A DNA stretch of 64,000 nucleotides from Rhizobium chutanense (GTDB taxonomy: Bacteria; Pseudomonadota; Alphaproteobacteria; Rhizobiales; Rhizobiaceae): NCBI RefSeq assembly GCF_002531935.1, contig NZ_NWSV01000022.1:1-64000 (forward strand), given 5' to 3'. Both the position numbers and the translations under genes were made by a program. Under the pieces are notes generated by a model. The model searched no databases. It worked only from the letters and a program-made list of their open reading frames with translations, and was not told the origin of the DNA. Numbering within the stretch: the stretch's first letter is position 1; each line of letters opens with the position of its first letter. Below are positions 1-8,209 of the stretch, one piece after another.

Positions 1-543
1 ACGCTTGGCGCCGACGCGAGCCTTGGTTGAGACCACGTGAGTCTCCGTTGCGGCATCGACGTCTTGCTGCCCCGAACTCCGCGACGACGTCTTGCCGCTG
101 CTCAATCCGAACGCCTTCTTGAACCCTGACGCCATGCGCGACGTAAATCCGCGGCGTTTGCCCTGCGGCGCCGCGGCGACTTCGCCCGCCTCCGCCATAT
201 TGCTCGATGTCTTGCTCCCCGAGCCGCCGAATCGCAAGCTGCTGGAGCCCGCCCGAGAGACGTCTATGCTGTGGCGGGCGCCGCTCAACGAGTTCTCCGG
301 CGCCAACGACTGCGGCGTCACTCGCATCGAACCGCCCACGGATCTGCGACGCGGCACACGGTCGCCGGCGTCACTGTCGTGCGAACCGAGGCGCAAGTCG
401 CTCAGATCCTGTTCCACATCTCGTCTCTGTGAATTGTACTCCCGGATCCAGGCGTCCGTATCGAAAGCTCCGGTCACGCCTTCGATCCACTCACTTACTT
501 CGCGAGAATCGTCATCGCGCGGCTGGTTCCGTCTTGGGTACAT
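1..543 (-). CDS. Candidate type III effector, N-terminal part (runs off the left edge)
   Basis: The open frame starts at an ATG at 543 with a good Shine-Dalgarno (GGAGG about 9 nt upstream) and stays open to the window edge, giving at least 181 residues. The N terminus is polar and Ser/Arg-rich and carries the motif WIEGVTG at residues 19-25. The same motif occurs near the start of the NopP-like protein at 1613 and the LRR protein at 34441. The rest is low in hydrophobics and rich in Ser, Gly and Arg, with a short basic stretch (GKRRGF). This is typical of the disordered leader of secreted effectors. The family cannot be named because the C-terminal domain is outside the window. Directly upstream lies an IS3 transposase fragment in the same reading frame, so the original promoter has probably been lost and a chimeric protein could be made. 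Secretion is inferred from the leader and the neighbours, not seen. Confidence 0.55.
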   Translation of the reverse strand, partial: MYPRRNQPRDDDSREVSEWIEGVTGAFDTDAWIREYNSQRRDVEQDLSDLRLGSHDSDAGDRVPRRRSVGGSMRVTPQSLAPENSLSGARHSIDVSRAGSSSLRFGGSGSKTSSNMAEAGEVAAAPQGKRRGFTSRMASGFKKAFGLSSGKTSSRSSGQQDVDAATETHVVSTKARVGAKR

Positions 544-1152
544 CGATGCCGGTCCTCCGGAAATCAAATTTGGAACCTCGATCCTATTGACGCCGGACGG
601 CTCTCCTTCCCGTCGAAGCAGGACGAACAGTCGCCGATAGCCGAAACGCCGACGCTCGTTTGCAAGGTCACGCAGCTTTGCCCGCAGCGCCACCTCCGGC
701 GGTCGGCAGGACCGATAACGCACCGTCTTGCGGTCGGCGGATATGATCTGGCAGGCCCGCCGCTCCGAAAGACCCATCACGGCCTTCAGATGCGTGACGG
801 CTTCACGCTTGGCGGCAGGCCCTACCATTTTTTTTGCAAGAAGCTCGCGGAGCGCGGCCGCATCCAGCATCTGTTCGGCCAGCAGCTTTTTCAGCCTGGC
901 GTTCTCGTCCTCAAGCGCCTTCAGCCGCTTGGCCTCGGACACTTCCATACCACCGTATTTGGCTTTCCAGTTGTAAAACGTCGCTTCCGAAATCCCGTGC
1001 TTACGGCAGAGGTCGGCCGCCTTCGCGCCTGCCTCCTGCTCCTTCAGTACCGCAATTATCTGCTCTTCGGTAAACCTCTGCTTCTTCATTCGTCCGTCCT
1101 TTGATGGGCCGGACTCTAATCAATTCTGGAGGAAATTCGCAGTGGCAGGTCA
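544..1152 (-). mobile_element. IS3-family (IS407-like group) fragment: transposase N-terminal half
   Basis: A frame from ATG 1089 reads as a classical IS3 OrfA (KKQRFTEEQIIAVLKEQEAG, HGISEATFYNWKAKYGG, then a leucine-zipper stretch). It passes an A8 run near 831, where such elements normally frameshift, and continues as the start of OrfB (VGPAAKREAVTHLKAVMG, LSERRAC, RRFGYRRL). Homology stops at GVNRI near 586, before the DDE catalytic domain, so the element cannot transpose by itself. The outer end is probably near 1152, where the minus strand reads TGACCTGCCACTG, a plausible terminal repeat. The frame does not close: it continues into the effector frame at 543. The family call is firm; the exact end is inferred. 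Confidence 0.85.
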
Positions 1153-1612
1153 CCTTCACCACCTAAGGGGTCACGTGGCTCCGCTTTTCCAAAGCATTTT
1201 AGAATATCGATTTTGCATGATGGCGACCAGTCCGGTTGCACTAGCATATGCGTAATCTGCAATTGGAGACCAACAACGGTGAAAACAGAACAGGCCCGCG
1301 GGGCGGTAAATTTTCCGAGACGCCTCTAACATTCAAGCTAATCTTAGCCCTGCCGCGGCGCAGACACCTCCGACGGACTGTCAGCCGATTCGACGATGGT
1401 CTGGCGAAGGGAGCCACGCTTTCGCGGATCCTCGAGGCTTGGGCTGAGGTAAAGGGATCAGGAGCGGCGCATGCAACGCGCACCGCCCGCTTCATCGAGT
1501 CTAGCAGTCACGTATCCGCTTTATAGGCCGGACATGTGAGCGCACCGTTCCCATGTGAAGCGACTGAAAAGAATGCGCTTCATCACACCTTTCACTCTCA
1601 GGAGAGACCGCC
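1153..1612. other. Intergenic stretch upstream of the nopP-like gene
   Basis: No convincing gene is seen. A TtsI-dependent tts box would be expected here if nopP is expressed. There is only a weak partial match near 1379-1398 (GTCAGC followed by TTCGA), too degenerate to annotate. Confidence 0.4.
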
Positions 1613-2500
1613 ATGGATAACTCAGAACGATCGCTGCGCTACAACATTTCCGAGGAAGATGATCGCACCCGGGCCATGGCGGGGTGGATCGAGAATATGA
1701 CCGGGGCACAAACGCTTACGGGCATGCCGTCCCGATCAACGCCAGATCCCCATGCTCTTTCGCCTTCGTCGCCAACGCGACCATACTCGCTCTCTTCCGA
1801 ACCTCCAATTAAGGTGCTCGACAGATCGACATTTGCCAGAAAAGTAAGGGAATTTTACGGTGATGAAATCAAGCACATTTCCGTCAATCCACAAGAGTAC
1901 TCGCCCTTCGTGTCCTCTAAAGCCCTGCGTACGGCTACCATCGCTCGACTCTACGGCGGCACCGACAATGATACGCCCAGCGCGCGATATTTCAGCTATG
2001 ATCTGGGAGAACGAAGCGTTGGGCTTTTAAGAACAGAGGATGGATTTAGCATCGAAAACGAGCCGTGGCGGGAACTATTTCCCGGTCGAAGAAGAATCAC
2101 GTCGATTGTAGACCTTCGCGTTACTCATCCGCTTGTCGAGAACGCAGGCGATATTCTGCTCGAACATCAACTTCAACTCGACGGCGAACAGCCGTTGATC
2201 ATGTCACGTCCCGCTACGCCGGAGATGGGAACCCGTCTAGAGCAGATGGGTTTCGTTAATGTGGGTGAAAATCGCTGGGTGCTCGACCCTACGCAACATC
2301 CCGACAAGTGGACAAAGAATAGCAAGGGTGGATGGCAGCGCGCCGACAAACCTTGGAGTTATCTCTCTAAAACCGTGGAGTATCTTAGCGACGATGAAGC
2401 AGGTGTCGAGGAGCATTCGAGTGACGCCAGTGTCGAGACAGATTCATCCGATGATGACCCGTCTTGGTACTTCGAACACCTCAATTTGAACCGCGGCTAA
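1613..2500 (+). CDS. nopP: NopP-like type III secreted effector
   Basis: The product is a 295-residue protein. NopP is a rhizobial effector delivered into legume cells by the type III system, where it can be phosphorylated and affects host-range compatibility. The start is chosen at ATG 1613, with AGGAGAG a few bases upstream. The central and C-terminal half carries blocks remembered as characteristic of NopP: HPLVENAGDILLEHQL, LDPTQHPDKWTKN and QRADKPW. The N terminus is Ser/polar-rich with WIENMTG at residues 25-31, shared with two other candidate effectors in the window. The C terminus ends in an acidic Ser/Asp-rich tail (EHSSDASVETDSSDDD) that could be a phosphorylation target. The frame is intact. 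No type III apparatus genes are in the window, so the secretion machinery would be elsewhere. The family call rests on recalled motif similarity. Confidence 0.75.
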   Translation: MDNSERSLRYNISEEDDRTRAMAGWIENMTGAQTLTGMPSRSTPDPHALSPSSPTRPYSLSSEPPIKVLDRSTFARKVREFYGDEIKHISVNPQEYSPFVSSKALRTATIARLYGGTDNDTPSARYFSYDLGERSVGLLRTEDGFSIENEPWRELFPGRRRITSIVDLRVTHPLVENAGDILLEHQLQLDGEQPLIMSRPATPEMGTRLEQMGFVNVGENRWVLDPTQHPDKWTKNSKGGWQRADKPWSYLSKTVEYLSDDEAGVEEHSSDASVETDSSDDDPSWYFEHLNLNRG

Positions 2501-2789
2501 AAGCTTGCCTCATCGTGAGGACTTTTTGCGCCGCCGGCTGAGTTGATACGCCCTTGTATTACGGGAGGACGCAGGCGAAGATTAGAGACTGCAATAATTG
2601 CTGCGACTCTCTGCGACGGCCCGCCTCATGCTGCACTCCGATCCTGCCGCGATGCAGATTGGCGGGGCTGGCTTCTGGGTGGTCCGCAACGATATCGCCG
2701 TTGGGGGTATCTTCTGATAATGGCCGTCGGGTTCGAAAACCTTCTGGTTGAGCCCCTAAAAGATCACCCAGGTACTCCCCAGGCGCCTC

Positions 2790-3345
2790 ATGAATAACGA
2801 CACCGAAGCGCTTGAACTCGAATCGCTCGTATCCGGACCCGTCGCCAAGCCCAAGGCGACCGTCCGACACGATGTCGATGAATGATCGACGTGCGAGCTG
2901 ACCGGAAACCGCAAGGTCCGGTCGACATCATCGGGACGCGCCCATGGGCCCCATCGGCACGCGTTGGCGAATAGCGGCGAGATCCGTCTCGTCGGCGCGT
3001 TCCAGTTCTCGACCATCGGCGTGCGCACATAGCCGAGCTCTTATGGCCGTCAGGCCCACTCGACGCGACGCCAACTCGCATGCCAAACTTTTCGTGATCA
3101 AGATCAGGCCCCTTCCAGGCAGCGTAGCCGTTGCGTCTGGGGCGCCCAGCAACCCGCCCAGCGAGGCCACATTGAAGATCGCAGGGCCGCGCGGCAACGC
3201 CGCACCGCACCGTTCCGCTTCCAGGAAGATCCACGGCAACGACAATGTCGCCGTTTGTCGCAAAGGCATCGACCAGAGCGCGGCCAATCCCGCCTGCAGC
3301 GCGTGTAATGACGGCGGGTGTCTGCTTGCTTCATGGATTAGCTTC
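2790..3345 (-). pseudogene. Short-chain dehydrogenase/reductase relic
   Basis: Pieces of an SDR enzyme can be followed on the minus strand in at least two frames. They are GPAIFNVASLGGLLGAP (around the catalytic Ser region), LITKSLACELASRRV (after the YxxxK position, where Tyr and Lys are no longer both present), RTPMVENW, and RQRVPMGPMG followed in another frame by RPDDV, FPVSSH and VDGG-like tail residues. Several frameshifts separate the pieces and the Rossmann GxxxGxG start is not visible, so this is not a working gene. A SnoaL-like relic on the same strand sits just upstream, suggesting one decayed operon. Confidence 0.6.
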
Positions 3346-3464
3346 TCCTGCTCCGGCGTATGCGATCTAACGCTAAAGGAGCCAGATGACAGCAAGTTAG
3401 CACCACGTCCCGGAAAAGAAGAGTTCGGCACCAGCTGAACGCGCCGCTATTCCGCCTCGGCTTT

Positions 3465-3965
3465 TCATGCTCTTTGCCGCTTCCGAGCGTATAGACCGGG
3501 TCGTTAGAATGCGATGTTCCGATCGGCTGCCTGAAACCGAACCGCTCAAACTCTGGCGACGCCGCCTGCTGTGTCTGCTCCTCGAGCCAATCATAGACCA
3601 CTGTGCGGTCGGCAATTCTCCACTCCCCCTTCCCTTTTCAGAAAATGGTCGCAATATCGACCACATAGGAGAAACCTGGCAACGTTTGATCCGGCCGCAG
3701 TCCGGCCCTCGTTGGAGCGCAGTGAAGTAGCTCTCGACAGGTGCTTCAGCCGGGCTGATAAACTCAATCAGAACGTTGGTGATCTGGTGGATGTTGCGCG
3801 GTTCGGTCTTGAAGACACCAAGCGTGAACTCAATGAATCCCTCGGCGGAGCCCGTGTACGCTCCGTGAACGTCCTGCGCATCAGGCCAGAAGGAGCTGCG
3901 CAGCCCCGCCTCGTCCGCCCGTCTATCCCGCGGCAATACCGATAGGACAGTCGCGGATCGTTTCG
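3465..3965 (-). pseudogene. SnoaL/NTF2-like gene relic
   Basis: The minus strand encodes recognisable blocks of a SnoaL-like (NTF2 fold) protein. The first frame has SSFWPDAQDVHGAYTGSAE, FIEFTLGVFKTEPRNIHQ and ESYFTALQRGPD. Another frame has VYDWLEEQTQQ and FERFGFRQPIG. The switch of frame near 3700-3600 shows at least one indel. Such proteins of about 150-170 residues often accompany dehydrogenases or dioxygenases, which fits the neighbouring SDR relic. Confidence 0.6.
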
Positions 3966-4609
3966 CGATCATGCAATTCGACCCATTTTCGTGGTCCATG
4001 GCCCGTCGCAAGTCTGGTCTTGAGTTGAAAATGGCGTTCTATGCATCTGCGAACGGACATTCGCGCCGTCGGCGCTTGACTTGGCCTCGCAATGCCACTT
4101 CCCAGGGAACGTCTGTGAACTCAAACAGCGTGCGTAGGACAGCAACTCCCGCGCAATCAAGGACCATTGGTGCGTTGGATTTTGTCTGCAAGAACAGCCA
4201 GGGCCTCTCTGCGCTTGTGTGGAAGGTAGCTAACGGTCCATTCGGCGACAATGCGATCGACGAGTTCGCCAGAAAGAGCCCAATGTCGACTGGATCCCCG
4301 TTTGCGGCCGCCGGGGCTGCCGGTGCCTGTCTCGGCGAAGTCTCCTCCAAAGCCTGTATCCGAACGATCCTGCCTGGCTCCCAATCGGGCTCGTCTGACC
4401 GAGCGGGAGCGGCTGATCGACGCGAGGGAGAAATCTGGGGCCAGGCGGCTCGCCTCTCGGCGTCACCCCACGTTAGGCTGGTTATGCCATCCGCGGGCAT
4501 CAAATCGGGGTGAAAGAAAGTTCTAAGCCTGGTGTGGTCGAGCGGCCCGACCTGCCCTCCTCAACTCAAGCACTCGAGGCGAGCCGCCATTTTACCGGTG
4601 TAGGTCTAT
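3966..4609. other. No recognisable gene
   Basis: Only short competing frames occur on both strands and none shows a family motif. On the minus strand a fragment with LVDRIVAEWTVSYLPHKRRE looks protein-like and may belong to the same decayed operon as the two relics to its left, but it cannot be assigned. Confidence 0.3.
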
Positions 4610-4625
4610 TGTCGAATGCCTGACA
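4610..4625 (+). promoter_or_regulatory. NifA upstream activator-type site
   Basis: The sequence TGT-N10-ACA (TGTCGAATGCCTGACA) matches the NifA binding consensus exactly. It lies about 130 nt upstream of the nifB relic, where such a site is expected. The site outlived the gene. Confidence 0.55.
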
Positions 4626-4699
4626 ACCCTATGTCGGGTCGCAAATGGAGGGAACCGGACAAAAAACTCTAACCAATTGAAAACTAACGCAATTTTCAT

Positions 4700-4714
4700 T
4701 GACATGGCCCTTGC
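4700..4714 (+). promoter_or_regulatory. Degenerate sigma-54 (-24/-12) promoter of the nifB relic
   Basis: TGACAT-N5-TTGC aligns with the consensus TGGCAC-N5-TTGC at correct spacing. The -12 element is intact, but the invariant GG of the -24 element has become GA. It lies about 75 nt downstream of the NifA-type site and about 40 nt before the nifB start. The promoter is therefore probably impaired. Confidence 0.45.
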
Positions 4715-4752
4715 TTCTTGAACCGCGACGTTAAGCAGCAACGGAGCCTTTA

Positions 4753-5310
4753 ATGCCCCCACCAATGATTTCGCTCAAGAACCTGACCAGCACGACAACT
4801 ATGAACCAACTGCTGGCCACAGCGAAGTCCACTGCTTGCGCCGCGTCATTGTGCGGTTCGTCCGCAAAGCCGCACCACGTCGAGCCGGCTGTCTGGGAGA
4901 AAATCACGGACCTTTCCTGCTATTTAGAAAAAGCGCACTACTATTTCGCGCGCATGCACGTCGTAGCCGCACCAGCTTGCAATATCCAGTGCAACTACTG
5001 CAATAGTAAATACTGCGCCAACGAAAGCCGGCCTACGCCTGACCAGGCGCTGCGAAAGGTCGTTGCGGTCGCCAATGAAGTCCCTCAGCTTTCCGTGCTC
5101 TTTATCGCCGGACCAAGCGATGCCTGTTATGACCGGAAGAAGACAAAGGCGACATTTGCACGCGGAGCCACAGAGGTCCCCGATATCAAGCTGTGTCTTT
5201 CAACCAACGGTCCGGCAGTGCCAGACCGTGTCGGCGAGCCTGCTGACATAAATGTTGATCACTTGACGATCACCATCAAAATGGTCGATCCGAGAGCCGG
5301 CGCGAAGATA
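4753..5310 (+). pseudogene. nifB: nifB relic (nitrogenase FeMo-cofactor radical-SAM protein), truncated
   Basis: NifB is the radical-SAM enzyme that builds the NifB-co precursor of FeMo-cofactor. The first 185 or so codons are clearly NifB: WEKITDLSCYLEKAHYYFAR, then APACNIQCNYCN with the CxxxCxxC cluster motif intact, PDIKLCLSTNG, and NVDHLTITIKMVDP. Compared with the usual roughly 490-residue protein there are small internal losses (after NESRP, and around IAGPSD where IAGPGDP is usual). The homology ends near GAKISA. The frame then runs on for some 90 unrelated codons to 5586, antisense to the regulator gene. The C-terminal two thirds are missing, so it is not functional. An intact nifB is presumably elsewhere in the genome. 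Confidence 0.85.
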
Positions 5311-5519
5311 TCCGCGCCACTGCAGGGCCGAGCCGCAGCTCAGCAGAAGCCCGGATACAAGCAGACCCCGCGAGCACATAGGCATCCAAGTCTCGATATT
5401 CGTCCAACATGCCTGGCACTCTCGGGCGCAGCAGCGCTGAGCTCTTGGTCATTTCCCCGCGCAAAATCCCCGTTTGCTCTCTTTGATGCTTCGGGAGCAT
5501 CCCGATCACCGCTTCTGTG

Positions 5520-6521
5520 TCAGTCTGCTCCCGTCTCCAACGCTGCGGCGACCTCCTTGCGCAGCCATTTATGCTGCGGGTCGTGATGGCACCGCTCGTG
5601 CCAGATGAGCATGACCTTGTACGGTGCCGGCTCGAGGGGTGGATCAACAACCCTAAGCGGCAGCATCGCAGAAACTTGGGTCGCAACGCGGCGCGGGACG
5701 AGCAATACCAAATCCGTCCCCGAAGCCACCACCGCTGCCGTGAGAACGCTGGAAAAAAGTATGGGACTACGATCCTCTCGCAGGTTGGGCAAGTGGTCGT
5801 AGATCGGGCCGAAATGGTCGGGGGAGTCCGTACTGATGGCAGCGTGACGCAAGGTCGCGAAGTTGTCGATCGTCCATTCCTGCGCCAGCGCGGGATGGTC
5901 GTGGCGCAACAAACACGCGAAGCGGTCTGTATAGAGACTGCGCCGAAAATAGCCAGGCAGTTGCACGTCAATATGCCCAACGGCCAAATCAATATCACCT
6001 TGCTCAAGCCCCCGCACGGCACGATCAAACGGCAAACAGGCGAGTGTGTCGAGATGAGGGGCACGCTCGCGTAACCACGGCAGGAGGCGCGGTAGTACAG
6101 CCAAAGCTTGATGATCGGGGATCGCCAGCGTTGCCCCCCTCCCCCATTCTTTTGAGATTACGCTGCGGCTTGTCACCATCTCTCGGATCGTACGCAGTGC
6201 CGACGGCAGCCTTTGAGCCAAGTGTTCGCCTTGCGGCGTTGGGATCAAACCCGTTGAAGACCGCACCAGCAGGTCATCATTGAACATGCCGCGCAGCCTT
6301 CCCAGTGCCCGGCTCATCGCCGGTTGACTCCGCCCGATGTGCTGGCCCGCGTGCGTCACGTTCCGGTATTCGAGCAGAGCCTCGAGCGCGACCAGGAGGT
6401 TGAGGTCTATTGATGCCAAGTTTATCTGGTGTCCAGTGAGGCGCTCTCCTCTCCAATCTTGCAACATCTTTCGCCTATAAGCGAGTTGATCCGTCACCTC
6501 TTTTTCTACATAGCGTTTCAT
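5520..6521 (-). CDS. syrM: SyrM/NodD-type LysR regulator of symbiosis genes
   Basis: A LysR-family activator of about 333 residues. The N-terminal helix-turn-helix region reads NLLVALEALLEYRNVTHA, GQHIGRSQPAMSRALGRLR and NDDLLVRSSTGLIPTPQGE, the pattern of the NodD/SyrM branch. An extra N-terminal tail of about 35 residues precedes it, as I recall for SyrM. The C-terminal part is the usual effector-binding domain (GDIDLAVGH, TDLVLLVPRR). SyrM controls nod and exopolysaccharide genes together with NodD3 and SyrA in Sinorhizobium. The start is placed at ATG 6521, which has GAGGA 9 nt upstream; the in-frame ATG at 6530 lacks spacing for it. The gene is intact although both neighbours are relics, and its 3' end overlaps the antisense tail of the nifB relic frame. 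NodD is the alternative name; SyrM is preferred because of the long N terminus. Confidence 0.65.
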   Translation of the reverse strand: MKRYVEKEVTDQLAYRRKMLQDWRGERLTGHQINLASIDLNLLVALEALLEYRNVTHAGQHIGRSQPAMSRALGRLRGMFNDDLLVRSSTGLIPTPQGEHLAQRLPSALRTIREMVTSRSVISKEWGRGATLAIPDHQALAVLPRLLPWLRERAPHLDTLACLPFDRAVRGLEQGDIDLAVGHIDVQLPGYFRRSLYTDRFACLLRHDHPALAQEWTIDNFATLRHAAISTDSPDHFGPIYDHLPNLREDRSPILFSSVLTAAVVASGTDLVLLVPRRVATQVSAMLPLRVVDPPLEPAPYKVMLIWHERCHHDPQHKWLRKEVAAALETGAD

Positions 6522-6598
6522 GACGTTCATTCCTCAACAATCAATTCCGGGTCCAACGTTTTCGAGTTCATCTCGGCGGTGGAGCGCGGGTGACAACC

Positions 6599-7048
6599 TC
6601 ATGGCATTGTGCCATCACGCGTCCAAGGGGCGGCCAGATCTGTGTGACGATGGCGATCACATGGAACATCGGGGTGTCCCACAGGAATATAGCGCCCGTG
6701 TCGACTTCCCCGAGCCCGTTGCAACAGTCTCGGATCCGATGCTGGGGTGCTTGGGTGAAAGAGGCGCACGCGCTCGAGCACAGCGTTGCAATAGGCCTCG
6801 GTCGCATAATACGCGATGCGGTCGATGTCGCTCAGGTGAACACCTGCAGATGCGAGGCAATATTGAATCGAACGCATTGGTAACTTGTTGGAGTGCTTGA
6901 TCCGGTTAAGGCGCTCCTCCTCGACCGCCGCTATCACTCGCCCGTCGCGAACGGGAACCGCAGCCCCATCGTGCATAAAGGTGCTCGGTAGATCGGACGA
7001 ATTTTCGTAATCTTTGCTTAGACCGCCACTGAGCCCTAGACACAGCAT
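6599..7048 (-). pseudogene. NodU-type carbamoyltransferase relic
   Basis: From ATG 7048 (GGAGAG upstream) the frame reads as the N terminus of a NodU/CmcH-family O-carbamoyltransferase. Blocks are MLCLGLSGG, FMHDGAAVPVRDGRVIAAVE, EERLNRIKHSNKLP, and SIQYCLASAGVHLSDIDRIA. The conserved HDGAA and EEERLNR motifs are present. After about residue 105 the coding similarity breaks; another frame continues briefly with GEVDTGAIF, so there is a frameshift near 6730. The rest of the usual 550-600-residue protein is missing. These enzymes add carbamoyl groups to Nod factors. A nod-box-like site lies upstream on the same strand. Confidence 0.7.
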
Positions 7049-8209
7049 GTTGCTCTCCAGTTCGTTTCGGAAGGTAGGTCGCTCTGGCCTGGCCACCGGC
7101 CTTCGTAGTTTCATAGGGTGGCGCTTGACAGTGCAGCTAGAGCTCACGGGGTCGAAGCCGATACCATTAGTGACCGGCGCGGCGACATTGCCGACAACCG
7201 ATCCTGCGCAACCTTCTTGATCATTGTTGCGACGCCGCACAGAAACCCGGGCCGAAGCGCTTGCAGCAGAACTGCCTAACCTATCCACATCACTCAATCC
7301 TTCATATTTCGGCCCGACAGCCGCAAGAAAACATCACGAGGTTTGGTGGCCCTGCAAAAGGCGCAGACCAAGTCCTCGCGGCTGCGAGCGCGCCTGCTCT
7401 GGCTTCTAGTGATTGTGGGAGATGCACTCACAGGTTAGTCGACCAGGGAACAGTGCTTCTTGTGAGAGCCCTATCAGCACTGAAACGGGAGAAGCAACGG
7501 TGAAGATTCTGCCCGATCACGACCAGCGTAAGATAACAATCGAGGCCAGGCAACTGACAGAGGGCTCCAGGTCGAATTTCCAGCATCGTCTCCGCACCTG
7601 AGGACCCATTTTTTTAGAACTCCACATAATCTACACAGCGCTCTTCAGCGTTTTCTAAGGGCAATCGTTTTGAGCAGTAAAATCGTTTTTGTGGATGGAA
7701 TGCGTGCAAAAAGGAATGGGTGGATTCATAGCAAGGCGAGCGGCACTTTCAAACAGCGGCCGTGATGATCAACGTTTACGGCAAATCCGCCTCCGACGTC
7801 GGTGCCGACGACCGACCTCCGAAATCCTCGTGTATCGTCGTACCCGCAACACTCCTTCTCTACTCTGGTTTTCAGCCGATAAACCTAGCCGCAGCTTCGC
7901 CAGTCGGCACGTCGATAAGCGTGATCGGGCTTGCTGCAAGGAAACGGCGTTGGTTGTTGGTCGGCGCTGCCGCATCCAGCACCGCAAAACGTGGTGCGTT
8001 GGATCGCGTCATGATCCGTCGGGCGTAGGTGCGCAGCATCTGGTCGTTGAAGCGGCAGCCGATGAAGAAGAGCCTCTGTTGGTGCGCCGCTCCTTCACCG
8101 CTTCGCTGACCCACCTGAGCGGCGGAACTCCTTCCGTCGCTGATGAGGCCGTTGATGGCCTGCTCGCCCGGCCTTCCGGTGGGTCGGCCGGCATCGAGAC
8201 AGGCGATTA
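7049..8209. other. Long non-coding stretch holding a nod-box-like site
   Basis: Apart from the nod-box-like site at 7672-7698 nothing recognisable is seen. Short frames on both strands carry no family motifs. The stretch separates the symbiotic relics from the T6SS locus. Confidence 0.4.
7672..7698 (-). promoter_or_regulatory. Degenerate nod box (3' half), facing the NodU-type relic
   Basis: Read on the minus strand, the segment aligns with the 3' half of the nod-box consensus (ATC, A-rich centre, CGATTTTAC, TC end). It matches at about 19 of 27 positions, including an unbroken CGATTTTAC. The 5' half with GATG is poorly conserved. It points toward the carbamoyltransferase relic some 600 nt away. 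NodD would bind here if the site still works. Confidence 0.4.

Noticed and set aside
92..640. Open frame of 182 codons on the plus strand
   Set aside because: Antisense shadow of the effector and IS3 frames on the minus strand, which show clear family motifs and a ribosome site.
1379..1398. Possible tts box upstream of nopP
   Set aside because: GTCAGC and TTCGA are present but spacing and the following AAAGCT block do not fit; too weak to call.
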